Source: Rhodoferax antarcticus ANT.BR
GTDB taxonomy: Bacteria; Pseudomonadota; Gammaproteobacteria; Burkholderiales; Burkholderiaceae_C
Assembly: GCF_001938565.1 (NCBI RefSeq)
Contig: NZ_MSYM01000005.1
Location: 62,001-126,000 of the forward strand
Length of the DNA: 64,000 bases
Reading direction: 5' to 3'
Shown: piece after piece, positions 46,793-57,400 of the stretch
Layout: each line of letters starts with the position of its first letter
Position numbering within the stretch: position 1 is the first letter of the stretch
The notes under the pieces: generated by a model
Databases searched by the model: none
What the model was told of the DNA's origin: nothing
Seen by the model: only the letters and a program-made list of their open reading frames with translations
Translations under genes and position numbers: made by a program

Positions 46793-47965
46793 TTGGAACC
46801 GTCTTTCGAACCTTGTCCCGGCTGCAACGCGCCGCTGTACGACGCCGTAGCGCATTGCCCGTTCTGCGGTGTCGCGCAGCCCGTCACTGATGACCAGCCG
46901 GTCGGCCAGGCAGCCGGTGCATCGGTGGCCGCCGCCGCAACGGCGGCGCCAATCCGGGCGCCAACACCGGGTCCTGCGGCTGCGGCGCCGGCTCCCGCTG
47001 CGGTGCTCAAACCGAAGCCACCGGTGCTGCCGGCAAAAACCAAGGCCACAGAGCCAGCAGCCGAACCGGTCACGCCGCTCGCCCCATCACCGGCCACCCC
47101 AATGCGCGATGAGCCACCGCCACCGCAAGCAAAGCCACCGCGCTCCAAGAAGGGCATCGTGGTGACGCTGGGCTTGGCTGCCTTGGTCGGGGCCTACCTG
47201 TTCACTCAGCCAAGCCAGAAGGAAACCGCCTGCGACCAAGCCTTGAACCAGGCAGCCGCGATGCTGGCCGGCGGCGACGCCGCAAATGCCCGCGCCCAGA
47301 CGGTGCTGGCGCAGACCTCCTGCAGTGGCGAGGCCCGCTCCAAGGCCGGCGAGCTGCAGTCGGCGGCTGACAAGCTCCTGGCTGTGCAAGCCAGATGCGA
47401 GCGCAGTTTCCGCCGCATCGACAGCCAGATCACCGAGCACCGCCTGCAAAGCGCCCGCAGCACACTCGACGAGATCGACACAAGCTGCGCCGATAGCCCG
47501 CAGGGCAAAGGCCTGCGCACCCAGATCGAAACCGCCCAGGTCGCCGCCGCCGCCGCCGAGGCCGAGATGCACAAGCAGCTCGCCGACGGCGACTTGAAGG
47601 CCGCGCGCGCCGCCTTCGACCAGATCAGCGCCAACAACCGCGAGCATCCCGATCTGGCGACGCTGCGACGGGAACTGGCGGCGCGTGTCAAGGCCACGGA
47701 AAGCGACCAGCCGACCAACGCGGCGGCGGCAGCAGCGGCGGCGGCGGCAGCAACCCCAGCGCGCGAGGCGCCGCAGTCCGAGATGGCACAGTCGTTCCTG
47801 CGCGACGCGCAAACCGCGATGAATCAGCTCAAGTTCGATACCGCCAAGACCTATGTTGAGAGCGCGCGTCGCCTCGACCCGAACAACCCGCTGGCGCCCG
47901 CGCTGGCCCGCCGGATCAGGGAACGCGAGCTGCAGTACTTGGAGGAAGCGACATCCATCAAGTGA
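46793..47965 (+). CDS. Zinc-ribbon, single-helix, TPR-like protein
   Basis: A 390-residue protein with a TTG start, chosen because AGGGG sits seven bases upstream and the protein then begins MEPSFEPCPGC. Residues 8-25 form a CxxC-CxxC zinc ribbon (Cys 8, 11, 22, 25). A Pro/Ala-rich linker leads to one membrane helix (about 121-137), then a periplasmic helical region rich in Ala with TPR-like pairs (DQALNQAAAMLAGGDAANA, MNQLKFDTAKTYVESARRL). The cytoplasmic zinc ribbon may dock the GYF or tubulin domain of its neighbour. Confidence 0.82.
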   Translation: MEPSFEPCPGCNAPLYDAVAHCPFCGVAQPVTDDQPVGQAAGASVAAAATAAPIRAPTPGPAAAAPAPAAVLKPKPPVLPAKTKATEPAAEPVTPLAPSPATPMRDEPPPPQAKPPRSKKGIVVTLGLAALVGAYLFTQPSQKETACDQALNQAAAMLAGGDAANARAQTVLAQTSCSGEARSKAGELQSAADKLLAVQARCERSFRRIDSQITEHRLQSARSTLDEIDTSCADSPQGKGLRTQIETAQVAAAAAEAEMHKQLADGDLKAARAAFDQISANNREHPDLATLRRELAARVKATESDQPTNAAAAAAAAAAATPAREAPQSEMAQSFLRDAQTAMNQLKFDTAKTYVESARRLDPNNPLAPALARRIRERELQYLEEATSIK

Positions 47966-48009
47966 TGCCGCCTGGCCACCTTGCCGCACCCGTTGCCAAA
48001 CATTTTTAT

Positions 48010-48019
48010 CCCCCCCCCC
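48010..48019. repeat. Ten-C homopolymer before the lipoprotein gene
   Basis: A run of ten C in the 75-base gap ahead of the lipoprotein ATG (22-31 bases upstream). A second nine-C run lies just after the gene (48765-48773). Confidence 0.9.
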
Positions 48020-48040
48020 GAAAGCACCCAGGAAAACCCC

Positions 48041-48748
48041 ATGAACCTATTCAAAAATCTTCAACGTACCGTGGTCCACATCACGGCAGCCGCTTTTCTC
48101 GTAGCCTGCGCCGCTCCGGGTGGCCCGGGCGTCGGCCAGACCGACGCGGCGGCCGAAGAAGATCCCTGCAGCGTTGGCAAGAGCGCGATGGCCGGCGCAC
48201 TTGCCGGTGCCTTGCTTGGCGCGCTGCTGAATGGCTCAAGAGGCGCCGGCCAGGGCGCGCTGGCTGGCGGCGCGCTGGGTGCGGTGACTTGTGTGGCGAT
48301 CAACTACCAGTCGCGCCAGACCAAGAGCGCGGCGCAGTCCGATGCCGACTACCAGAAGGCGCGTGGTGCGCTGCCGAGCGAGCCGACGGTTGTGTCCTAC
48401 TCGGCACAGCTTGCCAAAAACTCGGTGCAGCGTGGCCAGCCGATGAAGGTCAACTCCACCCTGGAAATGGTCAACGGCACAAGCCAGCAGGTACGTGAGG
48501 TGCGTGAAGAGCTGATCATCTACCACCCCGGCGGCACGCAGTTCAAGACCGGCAACAAGCCCTTCAAAGCCAACACGGCCGGGCGCTACGAGAACTCCTT
48601 CGAGGTCAAGCTGCCCGAAGGTGTGTCCCAGGGTGTCTATCCCTTGAAGACCAACGTCTACATCAACGGCAAGCTGGCCGCCACGCGTGATCTGCGCACC
48701 CAGGTGGTCTGGGATGGCAGCTCTGGCGTGCTCGTAGCATCGCGTTGA
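48041..48748 (+). CDS. Glycine-zipper lipoprotein of the tubulin-like operon
   Basis: A 235-residue protein with a lipoprotein signal (MNLFKNLQRT to AAFLVAC, lipobox LVAC, Cys about 23). A glycine-zipper segment (about 47-83: MAGALAGALLGALLNG, GALAGGALGAV) could insert in a membrane. The C-terminal 120 residues form a beta-rich domain (MKVNSTLEMVNGT, YPLKTNVYINGKL), likely periplasmic. It is the last gene of the operon and may anchor the complex to the outer membrane. Confidence 0.82.
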   Translation: MNLFKNLQRTVVHITAAAFLVACAAPGGPGVGQTDAAAEEDPCSVGKSAMAGALAGALLGALLNGSRGAGQGALAGGALGAVTCVAINYQSRQTKSAAQSDADYQKARGALPSEPTVVSYSAQLAKNSVQRGQPMKVNSTLEMVNGTSQQVREVREELIIYHPGGTQFKTGNKPFKANTAGRYENSFEVKLPEGVSQGVYPLKTNVYINGKLAATRDLRTQVVWDGSSGVLVASR

Positions 48749-49147
48749 TGCTTCGGCTGAGCTACCCCCCCCCATCTCTCAGCTGCCGGTTTGGCTGCGG
48801 CATTTTGACAAGCTTGCAGGCCGCAATGAGTCTACTGCGGGTACCCAGAGTTGCTAGATTGAACGGCAGGTATGAGGCAGGCAATTCAACAAACTGTAGA
48901 CCCACTATCAGCCTGCAGCGGTAGTAGGTTCTGATTTCCTGAGCGTCTGTTACTGGCCCGAACCGGGTGCCCCCGATTTCGAGTGGGCTGACCGTTCACG
49001 CCGCTGACCCATCAACTGAAGCCCGCTGATGTCGGACTACCCTGTTCACTTGCCGGCGGCGCTGGTCAGCAGGGGAACGCCCAGAACAAAGCGCAATGGC
49101 GCTTTCTGCTTCGCATCCGCAGACAACGCTACAAGTTCCAAGTCTTT

Positions 49148-49194
49148 CTGGCCTCAAGCCCTTATGCATAAAGGGTGAGCAGCTATTATTTTTA
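49148..49194 (-). repeat. Dispersed repeat copy downstream of yhhJ-like gene
   Basis: On the minus strand: AATAGCTGCTCACCC, TTATGCATAAGGGC, TTGAGGCC. It begins six bases past the permease stop. The rest of the 451-base gap (48749-49199) shows only the nine-C run and a weak TGCGGC/GCCGCA inverted pair. Confidence 0.78.
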
Positions 49195-49199
49195 CTGCA

Positions 49200-50345
49200 T
49201 CAAACCTGCGTCTGAGTCACAGAACTGCGAAAGCGCAGCAGCGCTACCACAAAGAACACACTGCCCACCCCCAGCATGCTGAGCATGTCGACCCAGACCA
49301 CGTCCAGCCCCGCGCCCCGGTACAAAATGGCCTGCGCCAGCCGCACAAAGTAGGTGGTGGGCGCGGCCAACATCAGGTTTTGCACGACTTCAGGCATGCT
49401 TTCACGCGGCGTTACGCCGCCAGAGAGCAGTTGCAGCGGGATGATGGTGAGGATGATCAACAGCCCCAATTGCGGCATGGAGCGCGCCAATGTGGCCAGA
49501 AAAATACCGATGGACGCTGCCGCAAACAGGTACAGCGCCGCCGCCCCCACAAACAGCGGCACCGACCCGGCTATCGGAACCTTTAGCACCCACTGCAACA
49601 TCACCGTCATGGCGAAGATGACCCCCACCAGCACCGCCAGTCCATTGGCCCAGATCTTCGCCAGCATGATCTCAAACGGTGCCAGCGGCATCACCAGCAA
49701 ATGCTCAATGGTGCCGTGCTCACGCTCGCGAATCAGCGCAGCACCGACCAGAATGATGGTCAGCATGGTGACATTGCTGATCACCTCCATCACCCCGCCA
49801 AACCATTTGCCATTGAGGTTGGGGTTAAAACGCACCCGGGTGACCAGTTTGATTGGCAGCGCCGCGCTGTCGCGTTTGCCGGTTAAAAACTCGGTGATCT
49901 CACCCGCCGCAATCGCCTGGATGTAGCTCGCGCCAATGAACGACTGGCTCATGTTGGTGGCGTCGATGTTGAGCTGCACCTCGGGGTGGCGCCCAGCCAC
50001 CAGATCGCTCTGGAAGTGGGCCGGAATGATCAGGGCGAAGGAATACAGCCCCTGGTCCATCACCGGGTCAACGTCCCTTAGGGCGATCTGCTGTGGCAGC
50101 TTGAAATACGGCGGGTACAGCGCGTCCACCAGGCGGCGCGACAGGGGTGAGTGGTCTTCGTCCACCACCGCCACCGGCGCGTTGTGCAACTCGGTCGAAC
50201 TGGCGGTGGAGGCCACATAGATGCCGCCGGAAAACGCCCAGATGATCAGCGCCAGCAGCACCTTGTCGGCCACCAGACTGCGCAACTCTTTCAGGCCCAG
50301 CCGGTAGATGTTGAACAGGCTGGCGACAAAGGGATTCTGAAACAT
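49200..50345 (-). CDS. yhhJ: ABC-2 type permease (YhhJ-like)
   Basis: A 381-residue ABC-2 permease with an N-terminal helix, a large periplasmic loop and a C-terminal five-helix bundle (MTMLTIILVGAALI-type segment to LGVGSVFFVVALL). EREHGTIEHLLVMPL is the conserved ABC-2 coupling motif. I use the internal ATG that begins MFQNPFVASLFN; it lies two bases after the rbbA-like stop, and the upstream extension overlaps that gene. It forms an exporter with the two genes upstream. Confidence 0.9.
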   Translation of the reverse strand: MFQNPFVASLFNIYRLGLKELRSLVADKVLLALIIWAFSGGIYVASTASSTELHNAPVAVVDEDHSPLSRRLVDALYPPYFKLPQQIALRDVDPVMDQGLYSFALIIPAHFQSDLVAGRHPEVQLNIDATNMSQSFIGASYIQAIAAGEITEFLTGKRDSAALPIKLVTRVRFNPNLNGKWFGGVMEVISNVTMLTIILVGAALIREREHGTIEHLLVMPLAPFEIMLAKIWANGLAVLVGVIFAMTVMLQWVLKVPIAGSVPLFVGAAALYLFAAASIGIFLATLARSMPQLGLLIILTIIPLQLLSGGVTPRESMPEVVQNLMLAAPTTYFVRLAQAILYRGAGLDVVWVDMLSMLGVGSVFFVVALLRFRSSVTQTQV

Positions 50346-50347
50346 GC

Positions 50348-53182
50348 TCACTTCTCCTGCTTGCGCAACAGCACCAGGCTCAGCAGCGTCAGCACCGGAA
50401 TAAACGCCGCCAGCGCCAGAAATTGGCCGGTCAAGTCGCCAAACGACAACGCCTTGGTAAACACCCCGCGGCAAATCACCAGGAAATAGGTGGCCGGGAA
50501 AAACTGCCCGATCCAGTAGCCTGCTCCTTCGAGCGAGCTCACTGGTGTAGTCAAGCCCGCAAACTGCACGGTGGGCAGCATGGTCAAAATGGCTGTGCCA
50601 AACAGCGCCGCAATTTGTGTTTTTGTAAAGGTGGAAATCAGCAGCCCAATGCCGGTGGTAGCGGTCACATACAGCAGCGCGCCAAAGGTCAGCGCCACCA
50701 CACTGCCCTTGACCGGCACGCCAAAGATCAGCACCGCCTGCAACAACAGCAGGAAAAAGCTGACCATCGACATGGCAATGTAGGGCAGCTGCTTGCCCAC
50801 CAGAAACTCCAGCCGGGTGACCGGCGTGACATACAGATTGGTGATGGAGCCCAGCTCTTTCTCACGCACCACACCCAGCGCCATCAGAATCGCCGGAATA
50901 AAGATCAGCAGCAGCGGAATCACCGCTGGCACCATGGCAAAGATGCTCTTGAAGTCCTGGTTGTAGCGGTAACGCGCCTCCAGCGTGGCGGGCTGCACCG
51001 CCAGGCTGCCGGTCGCATCCAGCACAAGCTCGGTCACATACTGGTAGTGCAGGCCTTGCACATAACCGCGAATGGTCTCGCCGCGAAACGGCATGGCGCC
51101 GTCGACCCAGACGCCTACCTCGGGCTGGCGCCCAAGCCGCAGATCACGCCCGAAACCCGCAGGGAGCTCCACCGCCAGCGACAACTCGCCCTGGCGCATA
51201 CGCTGGTCAATGTCGGCACTGCTGGTGAGCGCGGGTTGCGCGATGAAGTAGCGCGACCCGGCAATGTTCTGCACATAGGCCCGGCTCTCGGGCGTCTTGT
51301 CGCGGTCGAGCACCGCAAAACGCAGGCCCTCCACATCCATCGAGATGCCATACCCCAGCACAAACATCAGCAGGACGGAGCCCAGCAGTGCAAAGGTCAG
51401 GCGGATCGGGTCGCGACGCAGCTCCAGAAACTCGCGGTAGGCGTAACCGAGCAGGCGGCGCAGGCTGAAGGCGGCGTGGGGCGGCGTGACCCGTGGCTCT
51501 GAAGATGCTATGTTGTTTGTATCACCTTGCGCAATGACGGCAAGGGCTGGAGCGGGTTTTGATGTAATTTGTGTCGGCTGTATTTGGACTGTTGCGGCGT
51601 GGGCAACTTCCGGCAGTGCGGTATCTGTGGCAGGCGGCGTGCCACTGGCCTCTTCCAGGTAACTGATGAAAGCGTCTTCCAGCGTAGCCGAGCCACGCGC
51701 CAGCCGCAGCGCTTCGGGCGTGTCGCTGGCCAGCACCCGCCCGGCATGCATCAGCGAGATGCGGTCGCAACGCAGGGCCTCGTTCATGAAGTGGGTCGAG
51801 ATAAAGATCGTCACACCTTGGTCACGCGACAACTCGGCCAGCAGCTCCCAGAATTGGTCGCGTGCGATCGGGTCGACGCCCGAGGTGGGCTCGTCCAGAA
51901 TCAGCAGTTTGGGCGCGTGCACCACCGCCACTGCCAGTGACAGGCGCTGGCGGATGCCCAGCGGCAGCTCTGCTGCCGGCTCGTCCAGATAAGCACCCAG
52001 CGAAAAACGCGTCACCAGCTCGTCCAGCCGGGGGCCGATGGATTCGGGTGGCAGGTGGAACAGGTGCGCGTGCAAGTCCAGGTTTTGCCGCACTGTCAAC
52101 TCACCATAGAGCGAGAACGACTGCGACATGTAGCCCACCTGCTTGCGGGTTTCCAGGTCGCGTGGGTCCACCGGCTTGCCAAACAGCGTGGCCTGGCCCT
52201 CGGTGGGTGGCAGCAGGCCGGTAAGCATCTTCATGGTGGTGGTTTTGCCACAGCCGTTGGAGCCCAAAAAGCCAAAAATCTCGCCACGTTCGATGCGAAA
52301 ACTCACGTCATCCACCGCAGTGAAATCGCCAAACCGCTGCGTCAGGTGGCTGGCCTTAATCGCCGGTGGGCCGCTGCTTGGCTGGCGCGGCGGCATCACC
52401 AGCGTGCGGTGGGCATTGCGCTGTTGCGCGGGCAGCAGGGCAATGAAAGCCTCTTCGAGCGTGGTTTTGCCAGTGTCGGCCAGCAGCTCGGCGGTGCTGC
52501 CGGTGCCCAGCACCCGCCCGGCATCCATCGCCACCAGCCAGTCAAACCCTGCAGCTTCTTCCATGTAGGCGGTAGCCACCACCACGCTCATGCCAGGGCG
52601 GCGCGCGCGGATGCTGTCAATCAGCTGCCAGAACTGGCGCCGCGACAGCGGGTCAACGCCGGTGGTGGGTTCGTCCAGAATCAGCAGATCGGGGTCGTGG
52701 ATCAAGGCGCAGCACAGGCCCAGCTTTTGCTTCATGCCGCCCGAGAGTTTGGCCGCAGGGCGGTCGCGAAACGGCTCCAGCCCGGTGCTGGCCAGCAGTT
52801 CGTCGATGCGTGTATTGCGCTCACGCGCGTTTTGTCCGAACAGGCGGCCAAAAAAGTCGACGTTCTCAAAAACCGACAAGGTGGGGTAGAGGTTTTTTCC
52901 CAAGCCCTGCGGCATGTAGGCAATGCGTGGCTGGGTAGCGTTGCGCTGCTTGCGGTTGCCCATGTCGGCCCCCAGGGCAGTCACCTGACCGGTCTGGATT
53001 TCCCGGGCACCGGCGAGCAGCGCCAGCAGGGTCGATTTGCCCACGCCATCCGGCCCGATCAGGCCGACCATGCAGCCTGCGGGTAGCGCCAGAGTGATCT
53101 CCTCCAGCGCCAGCACTTTGCCGTAGCGCTGGGTCACGCCACGCAGGCTGGCGACGCTGGCGCTGGGTGCGGGGGTGTTCAC
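50348..53182 (-). CDS. rbbA: RbbA-like ABC protein: two ATPases fused to a permease
   Basis: A 944-residue fusion. ATPase 1 has GPDGVGKST (about 43), LSGGMKQK and [11 protein letters not shown]. ATPase 2 has [10 protein letters not shown] (about 308), a signature changed to LPLGIRQR, and [12 protein letters not shown] Pro/Ala linker (about 520-575) leads to an ABC-2 permease domain with [13 protein letters not shown]. The same architecture is known as RbbA/YhiH, originally described as ribosome-bound. Part of the linker is encoded by a degraded dispersed repeat. It sits between the HlyD-like and YhhJ-like genes. Confidence 0.92.
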   Translation of the reverse strand: MNTPAPSASVASLRGVTQRYGKVLALEEITLALPAGCMVGLIGPDGVGKSTLLALLAGAREIQTGQVTALGADMGNRKQRNATQPRIAYMPQGLGKNLYPTLSVFENVDFFGRLFGQNARERNTRIDELLASTGLEPFRDRPAAKLSGGMKQKLGLCCALIHDPDLLILDEPTTGVDPLSRRQFWQLIDSIRARRPGMSVVVATAYMEEAAGFDWLVAMDAGRVLGTGSTAELLADTGKTTLEEAFIALLPAQQRNAHRTLVMPPRQPSSGPPAIKASHLTQRFGDFTAVDDVSFRIERGEIFGFLGSNGCGKTTTMKMLTGLLPPTEGQATLFGKPVDPRDLETRKQVGYMSQSFSLYGELTVRQNLDLHAHLFHLPPESIGPRLDELVTRFSLGAYLDEPAAELPLGIRQRLSLAVAVVHAPKLLILDEPTSGVDPIARDQFWELLAELSRDQGVTIFISTHFMNEALRCDRISLMHAGRVLASDTPEALRLARGSATLEDAFISYLEEASGTPPATDTALPEVAHAATVQIQPTQITSKPAPALAVIAQGDTNNIASSEPRVTPPHAAFSLRRLLGYAYREFLELRRDPIRLTFALLGSVLLMFVLGYGISMDVEGLRFAVLDRDKTPESRAYVQNIAGSRYFIAQPALTSSADIDQRMRQGELSLAVELPAGFGRDLRLGRQPEVGVWVDGAMPFRGETIRGYVQGLHYQYVTELVLDATGSLAVQPATLEARYRYNQDFKSIFAMVPAVIPLLLIFIPAILMALGVVREKELGSITNLYVTPVTRLEFLVGKQLPYIAMSMVSFFLLLLQAVLIFGVPVKGSVVALTFGALLYVTATTGIGLLISTFTKTQIAALFGTAILTMLPTVQFAGLTTPVSSLEGAGYWIGQFFPATYFLVICRGVFTKALSFGDLTGQFLALAAFIPVLTLLSLVLLRKQEK
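51505..51563 (+). repeat. Degraded dispersed repeat in the rbbA linker
   Basis: ATGCTATGTTGTTTGTAT, CTTGCGCAATGACGGCAAGG and GCTGGAGCGGGTTTTGAT follow the element's order (ATAGCTG, GCGC...AAGGGCTAGAGGC, TTTTGAT) with many changes. It is read in frame as an interdomain linker. Confidence 0.5.
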
Positions 53183-53188
53183 GGCGGT

Positions 53189-54172
53189 TTAGCGCAATTG
53201 CAGGTTTTGCGGCCAAGGTGCTTGCGCGTCGGTATGCACATACGCCATGCCGGGCATGCCGCCTTTGGTGATCTGCTCATGCTGCGCCAGCCAGGCAGCG
53301 TCGACTTTGACCTTGACGCGAAACATCAGCTTCTCGCGCTCGCTGCGGGTTTCCACCTCTTTGGGGGTGAACTGGGCGCGCGGTGCGACAAAGGTCACGG
53401 TAGCGGGCAGCACCTGGTCAGGCAGGGCATCCAGCACAATGCGCGCCGGGCTGCCTATGGCCACTTTGCCCGCTTCGCTCGTCGGCAGGAAGATGGTCAT
53501 GTGAACGTCGGTCAGGTCCAGCAGCGTCAGCAGCTTGGACCCTGGTGCCAGCACCTCGCCCGGCTCGGCCAGACGGTAGAGCACGCGGGCGGTGATCGGT
53601 GCCTTCAGCGCGGTGTCGTTCACGGTGGCGCTCAGGCTCTCGCCACGGGCAGTTGCCGCTTCTACCGCCGCCTGGGCCTGCATCACCCGCAGGCGGGCAG
53701 CGGCCAAGCCCGCATCGGCACCCTGCTGGGTGTTGCGGTCGCGGTCAAGTTTTTCACCGCTGATAAAGCCTTTTTGCACCAGCTGTTGCGAGCGTTTCAG
53801 CGTCATCCGTGCCAAATTCACGTCCGACTGCGCTTTTGTGACGCCCGCTTGGGCCTCGCGGGTGAGCTCCTGCGCCTGGCGCACCTGAGCCTCAGCACCG
53901 CGCAGCTGGGCGGCAATATCTTGCGCATCCAGCGAGGCCACAACCTCGTCTTTGACCACTCTGTCGCCTTCGTGCGGTGTCAGACTGGCCAACCGCCCGC
54001 CCACTTTGATGGCCAAATCAACCTCAGTGGCTTCCAGCCGCCCGTTGCCAAAAGCCACGCCCTGCGGCAACTCAGGCGCACGCATCTGCCATGCGGCAAA
54101 CCCGACGCCCAACGCCGCCACCAGCCCCAAGCTAATGAAAATCTTGGTGCGGGTGGACAGGGTGCTTTTCAT
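53189..54172 (-). CDS. yhiI: HlyD-family membrane fusion protein (YhiI-like)
   Basis: A 327-residue periplasmic adaptor with an N-terminal membrane anchor (about 10-27), a biotinyl-lipoyl half (FGNGRLEATEVDLAIKVGGR), a coiled coil (about 80-175) and a beta-barrel with LKAPITARVLYRLAEPGEV. It is six bases upstream of the rbbA-like gene. Together the three genes make a complete exporter except for the outer-membrane channel, which is not in this window. Confidence 0.93.
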   Translation of the reverse strand: MKSTLSTRTKIFISLGLVAALGVGFAAWQMRAPELPQGVAFGNGRLEATEVDLAIKVGGRLASLTPHEGDRVVKDEVVASLDAQDIAAQLRGAEAQVRQAQELTREAQAGVTKAQSDVNLARMTLKRSQQLVQKGFISGEKLDRDRNTQQGADAGLAAARLRVMQAQAAVEAATARGESLSATVNDTALKAPITARVLYRLAEPGEVLAPGSKLLTLLDLTDVHMTIFLPTSEAGKVAIGSPARIVLDALPDQVLPATVTFVAPRAQFTPKEVETRSEREKLMFRVKVKVDAAWLAQHEQITKGGMPGMAYVHTDAQAPWPQNLQLR

Positions 54173-54353
54173 AAGGGCCTCGAGGGTTAAGGGTCAAAAA
54201 ATCGATGGGCGCAGACCGTGCGGCTTGACCCATGGATTTGATGCTACACACCGCAACCCGTTTGAACTGTGCGCCAGGCCCTATTGGGGTGCCGGGCGTG
54301 AACGAATGCCGTATCAGCTTGCTGGGCCGGGTTTTGCCGCTGGTTTAAGCGCT

Positions 54354-54402
54354 AAATCGTGCTCTAGCCCTTATCCTATATGCGCTGATAGCTATCTTTT
54401 TT
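54354..54402 (-). repeat. Dispersed repeat copy downstream of the RND pump gene
   Basis: On the minus strand: GATAGCTATCAGCGCATATA, GGATAAGGGCTAGAGC, starting at the RND gene stop. Between it and the YhiI-like start (54173-54353) there is no gene, only the promoter region of the ABC exporter. Confidence 0.78.
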
Positions 54403-57400
54403 AAACAGAAGCTGTGCCCTCATCCTGCCCCATTGGCACCTCAGGCGTCAGCACCGGGCCTTGGCCGCTGAAGCGCTCCAGCGTGAGGTAGATCACCGGG
54501 GTAATGAACAGGGTAATGGCTTGTGAAAACACCAGCCCGCCCACGACTGCCAGGCCCAGCGGCTGGCGCAACTCGGCACCGGCGCCAATACCCAGCGCAA
54601 TCGGCAGCGCACCCATCAGCGCCGCCAAGGTGGTCATCATGATCGGTCGAAAACGCAGGATGCAGGCCTCGCGGATGGCCTGCTGCGGCGTCATGCCGTG
54701 GTGGCGCTGTGCGTCCAGCGCAAAGTCGATCATCATGATGGCGTTTTTCTTCACGATACCAATCAGCAGCACGATGCCGATGGTCGCGATCAACGTCAGA
54801 TCCTGACCAAACAGCATCAGCGTGGCCAGCGCCCCCACCGCGGCTGAAGGCAAGCCCATGAGGATGGTGATGGGGTGGATGTAGCTCTCATACAGCACGC
54901 CCAGCAGCACGTAAATTACCAGCAACGCAGCCAAAATCAGCACCAGTTGGCTGCCTTGCGAGCTTTTAAACACTGCCGCGTCACCGCCGTAGGTGCTGAT
55001 GATGGAGGCGGGCATGGCGATGGCTTCACGCGCTGCGTCGATCTTGGCAGTAGCATCCCCCAGCGCCACACCGGGCGCCAGGTTGAACGATACGGTGACC
55101 GCCTGCAACTGCCCGACGTGGTTGATTGAGGTCGGCCCCACCGTACGCTGCACCGTGACAAAGCTCGACAGCGGCACCAGCGCACCCATAGAAGACCGCA
55201 CGTAGATAGCGCCCACCGCGCTTTCGTCCTGCTTGTCTTCTGGCGCCACTTCCATGATCACCTGATAACTGTCGGTGGGCAGGTAAATGGTGGACACCTG
55301 GCGCTCGCCAAAGGCGCTGTAGAGCGCGCTGCGGATGCTGTCAATCGACACGCCCAGCGCGTTGGCCCGGTCACGGTCGATGTTGATCTGCGCCTGCAGA
55401 CCGCGCAGTTGGGCGTCGCTGGTGACGTCGCGAAACAGGGCGTCGCTGCGCAAGCGCTCCAGCAGCTTGTCGGCCCAGTCGTTGAGCTCATCAGCGCGCA
55501 CGCTTTGCAAAATGTATTGAAACTGCGCTTTGCTGGGTCGCCCGCCCAATTGCAGGTTTTGCGTTGGCCGGATAAACAGTTTGATGCCCGGCACCGCATT
55601 GGTTTTTTTGCGCAGACCGTCCACGACCTGTTTCATGGGTGGGCGCTCGTTGCGCGGCTTCAGGGTAATGAACATCCGCCCGGTGTTTTGCGCGCCACTG
55701 CCGCCGTTGAACGAGTTCAGCGCCGCCACCGCCGGGTCAGCGCGGATGATGGCGGCGGCACGTTCTTGTAGGCGCACCATTTCCTCAAACGAGGTGTCTT
55801 CGCCGGCTTCGGTGGAGACAAACATTTGGCCCAGGTCTTCTTCGGGGAAAAACCCCTTGGGGATGATCATGGTCAGCCAGACGGTGGCCACAATGGTGGC
55901 GGTAGCCACGCCCAAAATGAATATGCGGTGCACCAGCGCCCTGTCCAGCCAGCGGGTGTAGCCGGCCAGCATGGCGTTGAAGCCGCGCTCAAACAGCCGC
56001 ACGATGTACCCAGACTTCTTCTTCGTCGCCTCGTCGGTCAAAAAGCGGCTGGCCAGCATCGGCACAAGTGTCAGCGACACAAAGGCCGAGACGAAGATGG
56101 CCAGCGCCACCACCACCGCAAACTCATGAAACAGCAGACCGATCACACCCGGCATGAAAAAGATCGGGATGAGCACCGCAATCAACGAGGTAGAAATCGA
56201 GATGATGGTGAAACCCACTTCTCGCGAGCCACGCAGCGCGGCTTGAAACGGTTTTTCGCCCTTCTCTATATGGCGGATGATGTTCTCCAGCACCACAATC
56301 GCGTCGTCAACCACCAGGCCCACTGCCAGCGTCAGGCCCAGCAGCGAGATGTTGTCCAGGCTGTAATTCAGCCCCCAGAGCAGCGCCACCGCGCCAATCA
56401 ATGACACCGGCAAGGAGAGCGCCGGGATCACCGTGGCCACAAAGCGCCGCAAGAACAAAAAGATCACCAACACCACCAGCACCACTGTGCCCAGCAGGGT
56501 CAGCGTCACGTCGCGCAGGGCCTCGCGCACCGACAGCGACCGGTCGTTGATCGGCGTGAGCGTGACCGACTTGGGCATCTGCGCCTGCAGACCCGGCAGC
56601 GCGGCACGCACTGCGTCCACCACCTGCACGGTGTTGGCGCCAGGCTGGCGCAGGATGGCCAGCGTGGTGGTGGGCTCGCCGTTGAAGGTGGCCCAGCTCT
56701 TGGTGGTTTCCAGGCTGTCCTCCACCTGGGCCACGTCGCGCAGGCGCACCGGGTTGCCGCCCTTGATACTGATGATCAGGTCAGCAAACTCGGCGGCGTT
56801 TTTCAGCTGCTTGTTGGCCTGCAGCACCAGCGTCTGCTTGGGGCCTTCGAGTGTGCCCACCGGGGTGTTGACATTCGCGGCGCGCAAGGCAGCGGCCACC
56901 TCGTCCAGCCCCAGATTGCGCGCTGCCAGGGCGTCAGGCTTGACGCGCACCCGCACGGCGTAACGCTTGGCACCGAAAATGTTGACCTGCGCCACCCCGT
57001 TGATGGTGGACAGCATGGGCGAGATCAGGTGCTCGGCGTAATCTTGCAGGTCAGACGGCGCCAGCGAAGGTGAGCGCAGCGAGATCAGCAGCACCGGCGC
57101 GTCGGCCGGGTTCACCTTGCGGTACGACGGCGGGTTGGTCATCTCAATGGGCAGGGCGCGCTGGGCGCGCAGCAAGGCGGCCTGCACATCCACGGCGGCC
57201 GCGTCGATCCTGCGGCCCTCTTCAAATTCCAGGGTCAGGGAAGTGTTGCCCAGCGTGCTGGTGGAGCTGATGGTTTTCAGGCCGGGCACGGTCTGAAACT
57301 GCTTCTCCAGCGGCAGCGCCACCGAGGTTGCCATAGTCTCGGGGCTGGCCCCGGGCAGGCTGGCGCTGACGCTGATCACCGGCGTGTCGTAGCTGGGCAA

